DNA of 64,000 nt from Limosilactobacillus reuteri (GTDB lineage Bacteria; Bacillota; Bacilli; Lactobacillales; Lactobacillaceae). Within the stretch, counting starts at the first letter, position 1. Every line of letters starts with the position of its first letter. Positions 1 to 7,123 of the stretch are shown one piece after another. Below the pieces are notes generated by a model that had not been told where the DNA came from, ran no database searches, and saw nothing but the letters and a program-made list of their open reading frames with translations. Location of the stretch: positions 1,238,001 through 1,302,000 of the forward strand of contig NZ_CP027805.1 in the NCBI RefSeq assembly GCF_003072625.1, given 5' to 3'. A program made the translations under genes and the position numbers.

Positions 1-180
1 GTTTTTGTTTCCTATCCTCTTTTTCAGTTACTCTCATCTAAACTTACAAATAATTCGCTAATCTTTCACTTTCATTTTTTAAGTATTTCTTAAATGCACT
101 CTCATATGTTACAATTTCGTTGCAAAAATAAACATTTTTAATAATAATGAATATAGAGATTGCTTTTTGAGGTGATTATT

Positions 181-315
181 ATGCTACCATTTCTTATTAT
201 TGTTTTAATTTTGGCTGCGTCGGTAATTGGTGAATTTATGTTTGGCAGTCTTAGTAACCAAGAAACTGGTAAACATAGTGCAACTACCAATCGCTTACGA
301 GATCGAAAAGCTTAA
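181..315 (+). CDS. small membrane-anchored peptide, unknown function
   Basis: A 44-residue reading frame begins with ATG behind a good ribosome binding site (GAGGTG at 169-174) and ends just before a strong terminator. The first 20 residues are hydrophobic (MLPFLIIVLILAASVIGEF) and would form one membrane helix or uncleaved signal. The rest is polar and ends in a basic stretch (RLRDRKA). A possible promoter lies upstream (TTGCAA near 119, AT-rich -10 near 141). I recognise no family. The RBS, the terminator and the hydrophobic-then-basic layout are the reasons to think it is real. Confidence 0.6.
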   Translation: MLPFLIIVLILAASVIGEFMFGSLSNQETGKHSATTNRLRDRKA

Positions 316-334
316 TCTTATATTCCGTTCAACA

Positions 335-374
335 CGAGAGGCCGGGGAAAAATTCCTCGACCTCTCGCTTTTTT
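335..374. terminator. bidirectional intrinsic terminator
   Basis: CGAGAGGCCGGGG (335-347) pairs with CCTCGACCTCTCG (355-367) and is followed by a T run on the + strand and preceded by A residues, so it can stop both the small + peptide gene and the converging - strand dUTPase-like gene. Confidence 0.85.
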
Positions 375-377
375 ATT

Positions 378-884
378 CTAATATTGATTAATCATTGCTT
401 GATAAGCACTAGAAATCTGGTCAGGCGTTAATTGCCAATCGCTAATTCCCGTTTTCAGCAAAAGATGCCAAGCATGCCGAAAGCTTTCTTGTTGATGATT
501 GAAATAGGCATCACTCAAGAAGTGTTTAATTGCCAGATACGATTTATTAAGGTCTGCTAACTTTGTAGAGATTTTTGCATTCGTAATCCGTTGCCAGGCT
601 TGATCATCGAGTACAACCAGGTGTGTCCATTGCATCTTTGCACTATACAATAAAAGTAGCGCTACCGATTGAACATACGATTTTAGCAAATCTTCTTTGT
701 CTGCTTCTCTAGGATTAACTACCTTATACCACCCTGCTGCTTCAGCCATATTTGATAAAGAAATATCAAGGTCAACAAAAATTGTTTGCTTTCTTGTTTC
801 TGGCCCAATCATTAATTCCTTTTCATCATCAATCTTTAATTCTAAATCGATAATTTGGTGAAGCATTTTAGTAATATCTAACAT
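378..884 (-). CDS. dUTPase-like all-alpha NTP pyrophosphatase homologue
   Basis: The 168-residue protein is helical and its layout resembles the dimeric dUTPase/MazG-like superfamily: an N-terminal helix (MLDITKMLHQIIDLELKI), a second conserved helix near residues 35-50 and a third near 68-83. In active family members the second and third helices carry the acidic Mg-binding motifs. Here those positions read DLDISLSN and SYVQSVALLL, so most acidic ligands appear lost and activity is doubtful. RBS GGAGG lies 7-8 bases before the ATG. It is last in a co-directional set with the two unknown genes at 914-2819. The family call is by resemblance only. Confidence 0.45.
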   Translation of the reverse strand: MLDITKMLHQIIDLELKIDDEKELMIGPETRKQTIFVDLDISLSNMAEAAGWYKVVNPREADKEDLLKSYVQSVALLLLYSAKMQWTHLVVLDDQAWQRITNAKISTKLADLNKSYLAIKHFLSDAYFNHQQESFRHAWHLLLKTGISDWQLTPDQISSAYQAMINQY

Positions 885-913
885 TGCTGTGCCTCCACAA
901 TAAAATCTGCTGC

Positions 914-1942
914 TTATTCTTCCTCATTGGGAGCTGGATCTTCTGATGGTTCAGCAGAAGATGGTTCATCTGAAGATTCATCTTCTACTACCTCTGTCAT
1001 TGCTGATGGTTCTTCATCAACGATCTCCATATGATCCGTTCTCACGGCCAGGGCAGAGCGGTTTGTCAAATACCACTCGCGAACCAGGTCGTAATGAAGC
1101 AATACATCAAAGAATGAAATTTGCTCATCAGAATCTTTCACCAAGAAGGCCCATTCTTGACTATAATCGTCTGGATCAAAAGCAATGTCAAGTTTTGTAC
1201 CTTGATCTAATAGTAACTCAGCCCCATTGTTCCGTGGCAAATTCATCAACATATAATCTTCATCAGCAGTCGCAACAAATAAATGATCAATTACTGTCAG
1301 TGGAAGTTCAGGCTTATTCAACATAAAGCGGCGATCATTTGCAGTTGCTAAAATGCCTAGATCAATCGTGAAATCAAGATCTTTTTGCAAGTATTTAGCA
1401 AAATCAATCAGAGGTTTAACCGCATCACGTAATTCAAGGTTAGTATGCTGTTTAAGCGCATAAACGATAAAATAATTTACTAATGCGCGGTTATTAAATT
1501 GCATTAATTTATCTTCTAAACTCAGGTAGAAAAGTGGTTCGTGCTGACTTTGCTCTGTAAAAGCCGCTTCTCCTCGACTATCAACTTCAAATTTAAAAAC
1601 AGCTTCACTGCCAATAGCAGCAACAGTCGCTTCAAATTCATGCTTTAATTCATTTTCTGCAACATTAACAGCTGTATCACCACGCATTTTTAATAGGCGA
1701 TCCATAAAAATCAGATAATAGTCAGCTACTTTATAATGTGGTGGAAAATCAATAAATGCATTCGCCAAGTCCAATTTTGCTAGTTTATTAGTAGCTGATA
1801 ATAAATTCTTAGCATCCTTAGTCTGGGCTAACTGGTCTAAGAGGTCAACATACCTTTGTCCAAGACTTAAAACATCCTTAAATGAATCAGAAAGAGCTTG
1901 GACCCGTTCACTAGGAGAAGTCACGATTCGATTATTGCTCAT
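914..1942 (-). CDS. unrecognised protein with acidic C-terminal tail
   Basis: A 342-residue soluble protein. I chose the ATG at 1942 (protein start MSNNRIVTSP) because AGGTGG lies about 7 bases upstream; a start 10 codons earlier has no ribosome binding site. This makes it overlap the end of the upstream gene by 11 bases, a typical translational coupling. No signal peptide or membrane segment is seen. The last 35 residues are dominated by Glu, Asp, Ser and Pro (for example EDESSDEPSSAEPSEDPAPNE), like a disordered acidic tail. Function unknown. It probably works with the coiled-coil protein encoded upstream. Confidence 0.8.
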   Translation of the reverse strand: MSNNRIVTSPSERVQALSDSFKDVLSLGQRYVDLLDQLAQTKDAKNLLSATNKLAKLDLANAFIDFPPHYKVADYYLIFMDRLLKMRGDTAVNVAENELKHEFEATVAAIGSEAVFKFEVDSRGEAAFTEQSQHEPLFYLSLEDKLMQFNNRALVNYFIVYALKQHTNLELRDAVKPLIDFAKYLQKDLDFTIDLGILATANDRRFMLNKPELPLTVIDHLFVATADEDYMLMNLPRNNGAELLLDQGTKLDIAFDPDDYSQEWAFLVKDSDEQISFFDVLLHYDLVREWYLTNRSALAVRTDHMEIVDEEPSAMTEVVEDESSDEPSSAEPSEDPAPNEEE

Positions 1943-2819
1943 CGTCGTCCACCTGCTTTCCTTCTGATCCATTTAAACTAGATAAATAATTAGCATATAA
2001 ATTGCGATTAGCTAATTCGAAATCTTCAAAGCTGCCAAAAGTATCGATAATGCTCTTTTGTTCATAACTTAAAATCGTATTTTCTTTTGATAAGGATAGG
2101 ACAACACGTTCATTATCCTTAATAGTTTGGGCTGCATTACGAGATTCTTCTTCTTGGTCCTCTAACTTTTGCAGCTGCTCAACCAGTTCCTGGCGACTCT
2201 CCTTGTTACGACTTGATTCCCAAATGCCAGACCGTGAACTAATTTCTTTTAATTGTTCTTGAAGAGCTTCTTTACGTTCCTCACGTTCTCGTTGATGATC
2301 AATCAAATCTTGGAGACGGTCATTTTCACTAGAGATTTTACTAATCCGGTCACTATTGTAACGTTTATTGTCACGCGCCAATTCAAAAGCCGTCCGTAAT
2401 TTATCATATTCTGTTTGGTCAAAAGAAAAATGAACATTCAAAACGTCTAATTCACCAAATTGACGGCGATCCCACCAGTTACCAAAATAAATCCGGTAGT
2501 GACCAGTTTGATATTCTTCATAATAGAAGAAAGGATAGGTTTTACCCAAATATTTAATTAAGTTTTCACTAAGGTAATTACTTAATTGATCAGCCAAATC
2601 ATCGACTAGGTTCATTACACCTTTATCATTTGGTCGTTGTTCTCGATGCTCAATCTCTTTAGCATAGCGTTGGTTATCTAGTAATTGGTAGATTTCCCGA
2701 TCACGATGGTTTGAAATTGCATCATTAAAGCGTCGCAAATACTTTATTTTTGTAATAATTTGTTGATTGATGACTTGAGTAACATCAAGTGAATCACTAT
2801 TAGTTTCTACACTCGCCAT
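1932..2819 (-). CDS. unrecognised coiled-coil protein
   Basis: A 295-residue protein. The start at 2819 (MASVETNSDS) has AAGGAG seven bases upstream; an ATG two codons earlier lies too close to it. Residues about 60-130 look globular with several aromatics (YPFFYYEEYQ, YFGNWWDRRQF). Residues about 150-260 are strongly charged heptad-like helix rich in Glu, Arg, Lys and Gln, predicted to be a coiled coil, which often makes such genes be labelled SbcC-like without real homology. There are no Walker motifs. First gene of a three-gene - strand set (with 914-1942 and 378-884). Function unknown. Confidence 0.8.
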   Translation of the reverse strand: MASVETNSDSLDVTQVINQQIITKIKYLRRFNDAISNHRDREIYQLLDNQRYAKEIEHREQRPNDKGVMNLVDDLADQLSNYLSENLIKYLGKTYPFFYYEEYQTGHYRIYFGNWWDRRQFGELDVLNVHFSFDQTEYDKLRTAFELARDNKRYNSDRISKISSENDRLQDLIDHQREREERKEALQEQLKEISSRSGIWESSRNKESRQELVEQLQKLEDQEEESRNAAQTIKDNERVVLSLSKENTILSYEQKSIIDTFGSFEDFELANRNLYANYLSSLNGSEGKQVDDDEQ

Positions 2820-2993
2820 AAGCATGCTCCTTGTCTAAATAACTACCTATTATAATAAATAACTTTACTACCTTTTTTCCACTCTTTTTAAATTTTTTTC
2901 AAAAACTTTATATTTTTAGCATAGATCTGGTTTTTTGAAGGTAAAAATAGGGACTGTGACATAAGTTAAGTTACTTTCATAAAAAGCAAATAC

Positions 2994-3061
2994 GCAGTAC
3001 AACAATGGCCTCCAACGTCCGGTTTAAAAACCAAACGCTGGAGGCCTATTGTTGCTTGCGG
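2994..3061. repeat. hairpin repeat, short member of the structured repeat family
   Basis: GCAGTAC (2994-3000) is followed by a long hairpin: AACAAT plus GGCCTCCA (3003-3016) pairs with TGGAGGCC plus ATTGTT (3041-3055), with a single bulged base and an inner GGTTT/AAACC. It is followed by GCTTGC. The same GCAGTAC and GCTTGC borders frame the long repeat at 59651-59842, where the closing stem is AATAAT/ATTATT instead of AACAAT/ATTGTT. A 67-codon open frame over this region is a by-product of the palindrome. Further small hairpins follow to about 3115 (CTTCG..CGAAG and GAAGTC..GACTTC). Confidence 0.7.
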
Positions 3062-3232
3062 GGGCTCCCAGAGGCTAGCTTCGCGTCGAAAAACGAAGTC
3101 ACAAGCGACTTCTGTCTCGCTCCCTTTCCTACGATTAGTCAAGAAAAATATTTAGAAAAGAAGAGTATACTAAACCAACCCGGTTCTTCTTCAAAAATCG
3201 AGAATTAGTGGTATATTAAAATTGTGAGGTGA

Positions 3233-4453
3233 TCATGCCTTCACAGGGACCATTGAGTCCGTATACCGATAGTGGTATTTTTCATGGTGCTTAATCATGG
3301 ATAAGAGACATTTCAGAGTTTTATTCATACAAGCTACCATGGCGACCTTGTTCAGTTTTGGATGAGGTCGTTTTTCTTTTAAACGATAGTAATAGTCAAC
3401 AATATGATTAGAATTAGCGTGTTGTTGGCGGATCATATTACCTACAGTAAAATATAAGAGCTTACGGGCAATCGGATTTCCACGCTTATTAATGTGATCT
3501 TGACCTAAATAGGTTCCAGATTGGTAACGACGAATATCAATTCCGACAAAGGCATTAAGCTGATTAGCATTGTCAAAGCGACTAATGTCGCCCAATTCTC
3601 CCATTAACTGAGCCGCAGTTTGTTTCCCAATTCCCGGAAAAGAGCAGTATAGGATATACTCTGGCAAGCGCTGGGCAATAGATTCCATCCGCTTGATAAC
3701 CTCTTCCTTTTTACGGGTTAGGGCAATTAATTGGCGAGCATAGTAGCGAACTTCATCAACCTGAATGGCATCACCAGAAACAGCCGGATATGATTTTTGG
3801 GCGAGATCGATTAATCGATCGGCATACTTATAAGCTTTCATCTTAGATATTCGTTTATCTGTAGATGCCATTAGAATATTCTTTAATTTAACTCTCGAAT
3901 AAGGCCTAACTAGTGCTGGATGAGGAAAAAGCTCCACGATATTCAACGCTAATTTAGATGTTCTATTTACAAATAATTGCTTAAGTTCTGGAAAAACTTG
4001 TTCAAGTGCAGTATGAAGATGATTTAGACGATAGTTCCAATCAGCGTTGAGCTGATTATAGAACCGACTAAGCTCATGTAGCTGAAGATAATCTTTTTTC
4101 CAAGGAACTGTTAATCGAAAAGTATTTTCCTGGACAGTGAGCGCAATCCGGTGAGCGTCTTTCTGATCGGTCTTAACTCGTCGTAGACTTTCGGACTTTA
4201 AATGAAGTTCTAGTGGATTAAGACGGCAAAAGCGGAGACCATTGGTCTCGCAGAAATGTTCAATTACTCGCGAATAAATTCCAGTCGCTTCAAAGTAGAT
4301 AATTGGCTTCTGAGCTTTCTTAATCATATCTCGTAGAGCATTAACCCCCGCTTTCGTGTGTACTAAAGAAAACTCTTTTAAACAGTGTTTCCCTCGATAC
4401 CAGACACAGTAGCTTTTCCCCATTGAAACATCCAAGGCAAATATATCAGCCAT
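3233..4453 (-). CDS. IS110-family DEDD transposase (bridge-RNA-guided recombinase family)
   Basis: 406 residues, full length for the family. The N-terminal RuvC-like DEDD domain shows D8 (FALDVS), E55 (IYFEATG) and D96/D99 (KTDQKDAHRIA). The C-terminal transposase_20 domain shows SFPGIGKQTAAQLMGELGD followed by a region ending YQSGT, with S312 as the likely catalytic serine. Family knowledge (IS621) says the recombinase uses a non-coding bridge RNA to choose target and donor. No frameshift is present, so the copy looks active. RBS AAAGGAAG lies just upstream of the ATG. Confidence 0.93.
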   Translation of the reverse strand: MADIFALDVSMGKSYCVWYRGKHCLKEFSLVHTKAGVNALRDMIKKAQKPIIYFEATGIYSRVIEHFCETNGLRFCRLNPLELHLKSESLRRVKTDQKDAHRIALTVQENTFRLTVPWKKDYLQLHELSRFYNQLNADWNYRLNHLHTALEQVFPELKQLFVNRTSKLALNIVELFPHPALVRPYSRVKLKNILMASTDKRISKMKAYKYADRLIDLAQKSYPAVSGDAIQVDEVRYYARQLIALTRKKEEVIKRMESIAQRLPEYILYCSFPGIGKQTAAQLMGELGDISRFDNANQLNAFVGIDIRRYQSGTYLGQDHINKRGNPIARKLLYFTVGNMIRQQHANSNHIVDYYYRLKEKRPHPKLNKVAMVACMNKTLKCLLSMIKHHEKYHYRYTDSMVPVKA

Positions 4454-4474
4454 AAAAAAACTTCCTTTCTATAA

Positions 4475-4637
4475 ATAGAGCTAGATATAACCGCTATCCT
4501 AGATTTGTACTTCATTTCCTAAATACTCGAACTCGTAGTTCCACAGCCTAAAAGCAAAATATCAAATCAAAGATAGCGGAGATCATTTTATAATACGGAC
4601 TCGAAGTCCTTGGGAGCATGATCGATCTTAGCTCTAT
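4475..4637 (-). ncRNA. candidate IS110 bridge RNA
   Basis: Directly upstream of the transposase on the same strand. Long-range pairing is visible: 4475-4483 (ATAGAGCTA) with 4629-4637 (TAGCTCTAT), and 4491-4498 (CCGCTATC) with 4572-4579 (GATAGCGG). Two local hairpins sit inside or beside them: 4529-4541 (GAACT..AGTTC) and 4597-4609 (GGACT..AGTCC). The span of about 165 bases, the position 5' of the gene and two internal loop-bearing arms match what is known of bridge RNAs. Assignment of target-binding and donor-binding loops is not possible without the element's exact ends. Confidence 0.5.
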
Positions 4638-4650
4638 CTTCAGAATAACA

Positions 4651-4685
4651 AAAAAGTCCAGGACAATAATTATTTTTGTTCTGAA
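4651..4685 (-). terminator. intrinsic terminator of the msrA/SufT-like unit
   Basis: Read on the - strand, CAGAACAA (4683-4676) pairs with TTGTCCTG (4666-4659) with one G-T style mismatch, followed by a T-rich tract. A larger alternative pairing (4639-4654 with 4672-4685) also exists. It lies about 45 bases past the stop codon of the gene at 4729-5043. Confidence 0.55.
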
Positions 4686-4728
4686 CTAATCTTAGGTTGT
4701 TTTTATTCCCTTATCCAATTATTAAATA

Positions 4729-5043
4729 TCAATGAACCCCTAACGATAATTTAGCAAAGCGGCTCATCCGATCAATCGTCCAAGCTGGTTCCCACACAAA
4801 TTCCACATCAACGTTTTTCACCTCCGAAACCCCTTTCACCGCTTTAACCACCATGTCAGCCAGCACATTTGTCAACGGACATCCCATTGTCGTTAGCGTC
4901 ATTTCAATCAAACATATTCCATCGCTATCGAGATCAATTGTATAAACGAGGCCCAAATTAACAATATCAATATGAAGTTCAGGATCAATAACCGTTGCTA
5001 ATCGTTGGACAATATCGTCCTTAATTGATTGTTTGTCTCTCAT
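4729..5043 (-). CDS. SufT/PaaD-like (DUF59, MIP18 family) metal-sulfur cluster assembly factor
   Basis: 104 residues covering one DUF59 domain. Diagnostic motifs are VIDPELHIDIVNLGLVY near residues 17-34 and MTLTTMGCPLTN near 48-59, with the conserved cysteine in the second. Relatives help mature iron-sulfur proteins, though the exact client is unknown here. The stop codon of msrA lies two bases before its ATG, so the two are co-transcribed. Both would be affected by read-through from the methionine T-box upstream. Confidence 0.85.
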   Translation of the reverse strand: MRDKQSIKDDIVQRLATVIDPELHIDIVNLGLVYTIDLDSDGICLIEMTLTTMGCPLTNVLADMVVKAVKGVSEVKNVDVEFVWEPAWTIDRMSRFAKLSLGVH

Positions 5044-5045
5044 AA

Positions 5046-5573
5046 TTAATTATTTTTCCAATACTTCTCAATAAATTGTTGCCGGCCACCAGCTTCTTCT
5101 AAGGCAAACCGTTGCGGATTTTTCTTATAAAAGCCCTGATGATAGTCTTCCGCGGGATAGAAAGGCTGCGCATCCTCAATTGTTGTTACAATCTTTGCAT
5201 CGCCAAAACGGCCGCTTTCCTGTAAAGCCTTTTTCGATTCCTCTGCAATTTTACGCTGTTCATCATTTTTAACGAAAATTACAGGACGATAATTATCTCC
5301 CCGATCCTGAAATTGACCACTTGCATCAGTCGGATCAGTTTGGTGCCAATAAATCTCTACTAAGTCTTTGTATGAAATTTTATCAGGATCAAAAGTAATC
5401 TTTACTGCTTCTGTATGGCCTGTTGTTCCAGAACATACCTGCTCGTAGGTTGGATTGGCAACATGGCCACCAGTGTAACCTGATTCAACTTTCTCAATTC
5501 CCGGATAAGTATCAAACGGCTGGACCATGCACCAAAAGCAACCACCCGCAAATATCGCTGTGTCTAAACTCAT
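5046..5573 (-). CDS. msrA: peptide methionine sulfoxide reductase MsrA
   Basis: 175 residues from the ATG at 5573 ([10 protein letters not shown]), chosen because AAAGGATG lies about 8 bases upstream; an ATG three codons earlier is too near that site. The catalytic motif GGCFWC is at residues 10-15 (C12) and the family blocks [19 protein letters not shown] and [23 protein letters not shown] follow. It reduces methionine-S-sulfoxide in proteins. It sits between the broken metQ and the SufT-like gene in one direction, all within reach of a methionine-sensing T-box. Confidence 0.95.
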   Translation of the reverse strand: MSLDTAIFAGGCFWCMVQPFDTYPGIEKVESGYTGGHVANPTYEQVCSGTTGHTEAVKITFDPDKISYKDLVEIYWHQTDPTDASGQFQDRGDNYRPVIFVKNDEQRKIAEESKKALQESGRFGDAKIVTTIEDAQPFYPAEDYHQGFYKKNPQRFALEEAGGRQQFIEKYWKNN

Positions 5574-5588
5574 ATATATCATCCTTTC

Positions 5589-6439
5589 TTAATTACGACC
5601 ATAGATTGGCCATGCTGCTTCTTGTGCAACCTTATATGTCTTGTTAATAGCTTTTTCAGTTTGCTCTGTCTGATATGCTTTTACAATCTCCTTATATACT
5701 TTATTATCCTTATTCTTTTCTTGAACCGCAATAATATTAACATATGGTTTTGCAGCTTTATTAACTGGTTCAAGATAAATTGAATCCTTCTTTGGGTTTA
5801 ACTTTGCCGCTACTGCATAATTTCCGTTTATAATTGAGGCATCAACCGAATTTAACGCTCGCGCAGTCGTTGCCGGATCAACCTCTTTAAATTGTAAATG
5901 TTTAGGATTACTTACAATATCTTTTAAGGATGGCTTAATTCCACTTCCTTTCTTTACTTTAATCAAGCCAGCCGACTGCAAGACATTTAACCCTCGTTCA
6001 AGCGTTGTGGGTTCACTAGGAATTGCGATCGTTGCTCCTTCCGGAAGATCTTGAATTTTTGATACTTGTGGGAATAAACTCCTAATGGTGAAATCACAGT
6101 ATTTCCAATTGATGTTAAGTGTGCGTTTTGCTCTTTGTCATATGATTCAAAATAATAACGCGTTAAACATGAGTGCATATCAATTTTACCTTCCTTTAAC
6201 GCAACGTCTGGTTGAACATAGTCATTGAAAACTACATACTCAATATTGATTCCTTGTTTCTTCAATCTTTTACGAACATTATCCCAGACTGGTTCCTAAT
6301 CTGTCCCTACTAATCCTAAACGAACAGTTTTAGTTGAGGTTTTATCAAAATGCTGGTGAATAATACCACCAATCCCAACCACTACAATAATTACTAAAAT
6401 ACTAAAAATAATTAATCCTGTTCTTCTCTTTCGTTTCAT
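5589..6439 (-). pseudogene. metQ: methionine ABC transporter substrate-binding lipoprotein (MetQ/NlpA family), broken
   Basis: Three pieces on one strand make one NlpA/MetQ-like protein. The ATG at 6439 (MKRKRRTGLI) has AAAGGAGG at the right distance and starts a signal/anchor helix. After LGLVGTD an in-frame TAG (6295-6297) replaces what is probably a Gln codon, and reading continues as EPVWDNVRKRLKKQGINIEY. At about 6081, after VYSHK, the frame shifts before SKIQDLPEGATIAIPSEP, then continues to a normal C-terminus. No metN or metP gene is adjacent. One nonsense plus one frameshift make a working product unlikely. Confidence 0.88.
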
Positions 6440-6468
6440 TTTCTTCCTCCTTTGCCAGAAAAGAAAAA

Positions 6469-6752
6469 ACGTCCCTAAGAACAACTCAATCATGTTCTTA
6501 GGGACGTTAATAACGTGTTACCACCCTGTCTTCAGTACAAAAGTACCCTCAATTCTAATCTCAGCTTGAAATTAGAAGCATAGATAACGGCTGCTACCCC
6601 GTAGAGAATTTGCTTTTAAACTAAGTTCATCCTCTCAATTAACCAAAGACCATCTTCATTATTTCGTTTCCTGCCATTTCTCAGCTCCTATGGCTCTCTG
6701 TATTGGTCGTAAAATAATTACTCATCTTTTCTAACGTAATTTTAATTTATTT
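6469..6752 (-). promoter_or_regulatory. T-box riboswitch leader, probably tRNA-Met
   Basis: Read on the - strand, the leader holds a Stem I region with the typical AGGAGCTGAGAAATGG distal loop, the T-box motif GGGTGGTAACACG (6526-6514) and a near-perfect terminator: ACGTCCCTAAGAAC pairs with its complement at 6469-6507, followed by a T run. The candidate specifier ATG lies in GAAGATGGTC on the 3' side of Stem I. Met T-boxes before methionine transporter genes are established in Lactobacillales. It controls the broken metQ and perhaps msrA and the SufT-like gene. Confidence 0.88.
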
Positions 6753-6758
6753 TTAATC

Positions 6759-6787
6759 ATACTAACAACAGACGCTACATAAGTCAA
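6759..6787 (-). promoter_or_regulatory. promoter of the Met T-box transcript
   Basis: -35 TTGACT (6787-6782) and -10 TAGTAT (6764-6759) with a 17-base spacer, placed just upstream of the T-box leader. Confidence 0.65.
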
Positions 6788-6825
6788 TATCTTTCTAGAA
6801 GTTTTCCTGTACACAATTATGATAA

Positions 6826-6853
6826 TTGCATTTTTTATAGACTGAACTATAAT
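6826..6853 (+). promoter_or_regulatory. promoter of the 41-residue protein gene
   Basis: -35 TTGCAT (6826-6831), a 16-base spacer and -10 TATAAT (6848-6853). Confidence 0.6.
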
Positions 6854-6859
6854 ATTAGT

Positions 6860-6890
6860 AACAGTTATTTTATTTTTGTTAATAACTGTT
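6860..6890. promoter_or_regulatory. 10-bp perfect inverted repeat at the transcription start, possible operator
   Basis: AACAGTTATT (6860-6869) and AATAACTGTT (6881-6890) are exact complements with 11 bases between. The repeat begins 7 bases after the -10 box, where a repressor would block transcription. It could instead form a 5' UTR hairpin. I cannot name a regulator. Confidence 0.5.
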
Positions 6891-6928
6891 ATTGTTGAAG
6901 CGTTTCAGAAAAAGAGGCGAAGTTATTT

Positions 6929-7054
6929 ATGGCACTTAGTAAGCAAGAACGTAAGGAAATGGCTCGTAAAGCTATGGAAAAGCGTGGCAGCAAGAAGCCA
7001 GATGGTTCTGGTTTTGCAAAGATTGATGCTGACGCCAAGAAACTGAGCGAATAA
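6929..7054 (+). CDS. small highly charged protein, unknown function
   Basis: 41 residues, MALSKQERKEMARKAMEKRG then SKKPDGSGFAKIDADAKKLSE, rich in Lys, Arg, Glu and Asp and lacking any hydrophobic segment. It has its own promoter, an inverted repeat at the start of the transcript and a terminator after it, which is strong support for a real gene. The RBS (AGAGGCG) is about 10 bases upstream. A longer frame on the opposite strand here (6889-7239) is a shadow. Family not recognised. Confidence 0.7.
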   Translation: MALSKQERKEMARKAMEKRGSKKPDGSGFAKIDADAKKLSE

Positions 7055-7083
7055 CTCTTTTGAAGCAATTCACTTATATATTT

Positions 7084-7120
7084 AAAGAGACAGAGATGTA
7101 TTAACACCGCTGTCTCTTTT
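7084..7120. terminator. bidirectional intrinsic terminator
   Basis: AAAGAGACAG (7084-7093) pairs exactly with CTGTCTCTTT (7110-7119), with T and A tracts outside. It serves the + strand small gene and the converging aminotransferase gene. Confidence 0.85.
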
Positions 7121-7123
7121 CTT

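Larger units (their letters stand above)
3233..4640 (-). mobile_element. IS110-family insertion sequence (ends approximate)
   Basis: One DEDD transposase gene with a structured non-coding stretch of about 190 bases on its 5' side, as in the IS110 group. IS110 elements lack normal terminal inverted repeats, so exact ends cannot be read by eye. The 3' end probably lies between the hairpin repeat at about 3061 and the stop codon at 3233; the 5' end lies near or beyond 4640, before the terminator of the SufT-like gene. IS110 members often choose REP-like hairpin targets, and this copy lies beside one. Confidence 0.7.

Noticed and set aside
946-1326. 126-codon + strand frame
   Set aside because: Lies wholly antisense to the coherent gene at 914-1942, no RBS, low-complexity translation.
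3005-3208. 67-codon frame on the + strand starting MASNVRFKNQ
   Set aside because: It spans the hairpin repeat and has no RBS; the open frame is a by-product of the palindrome.
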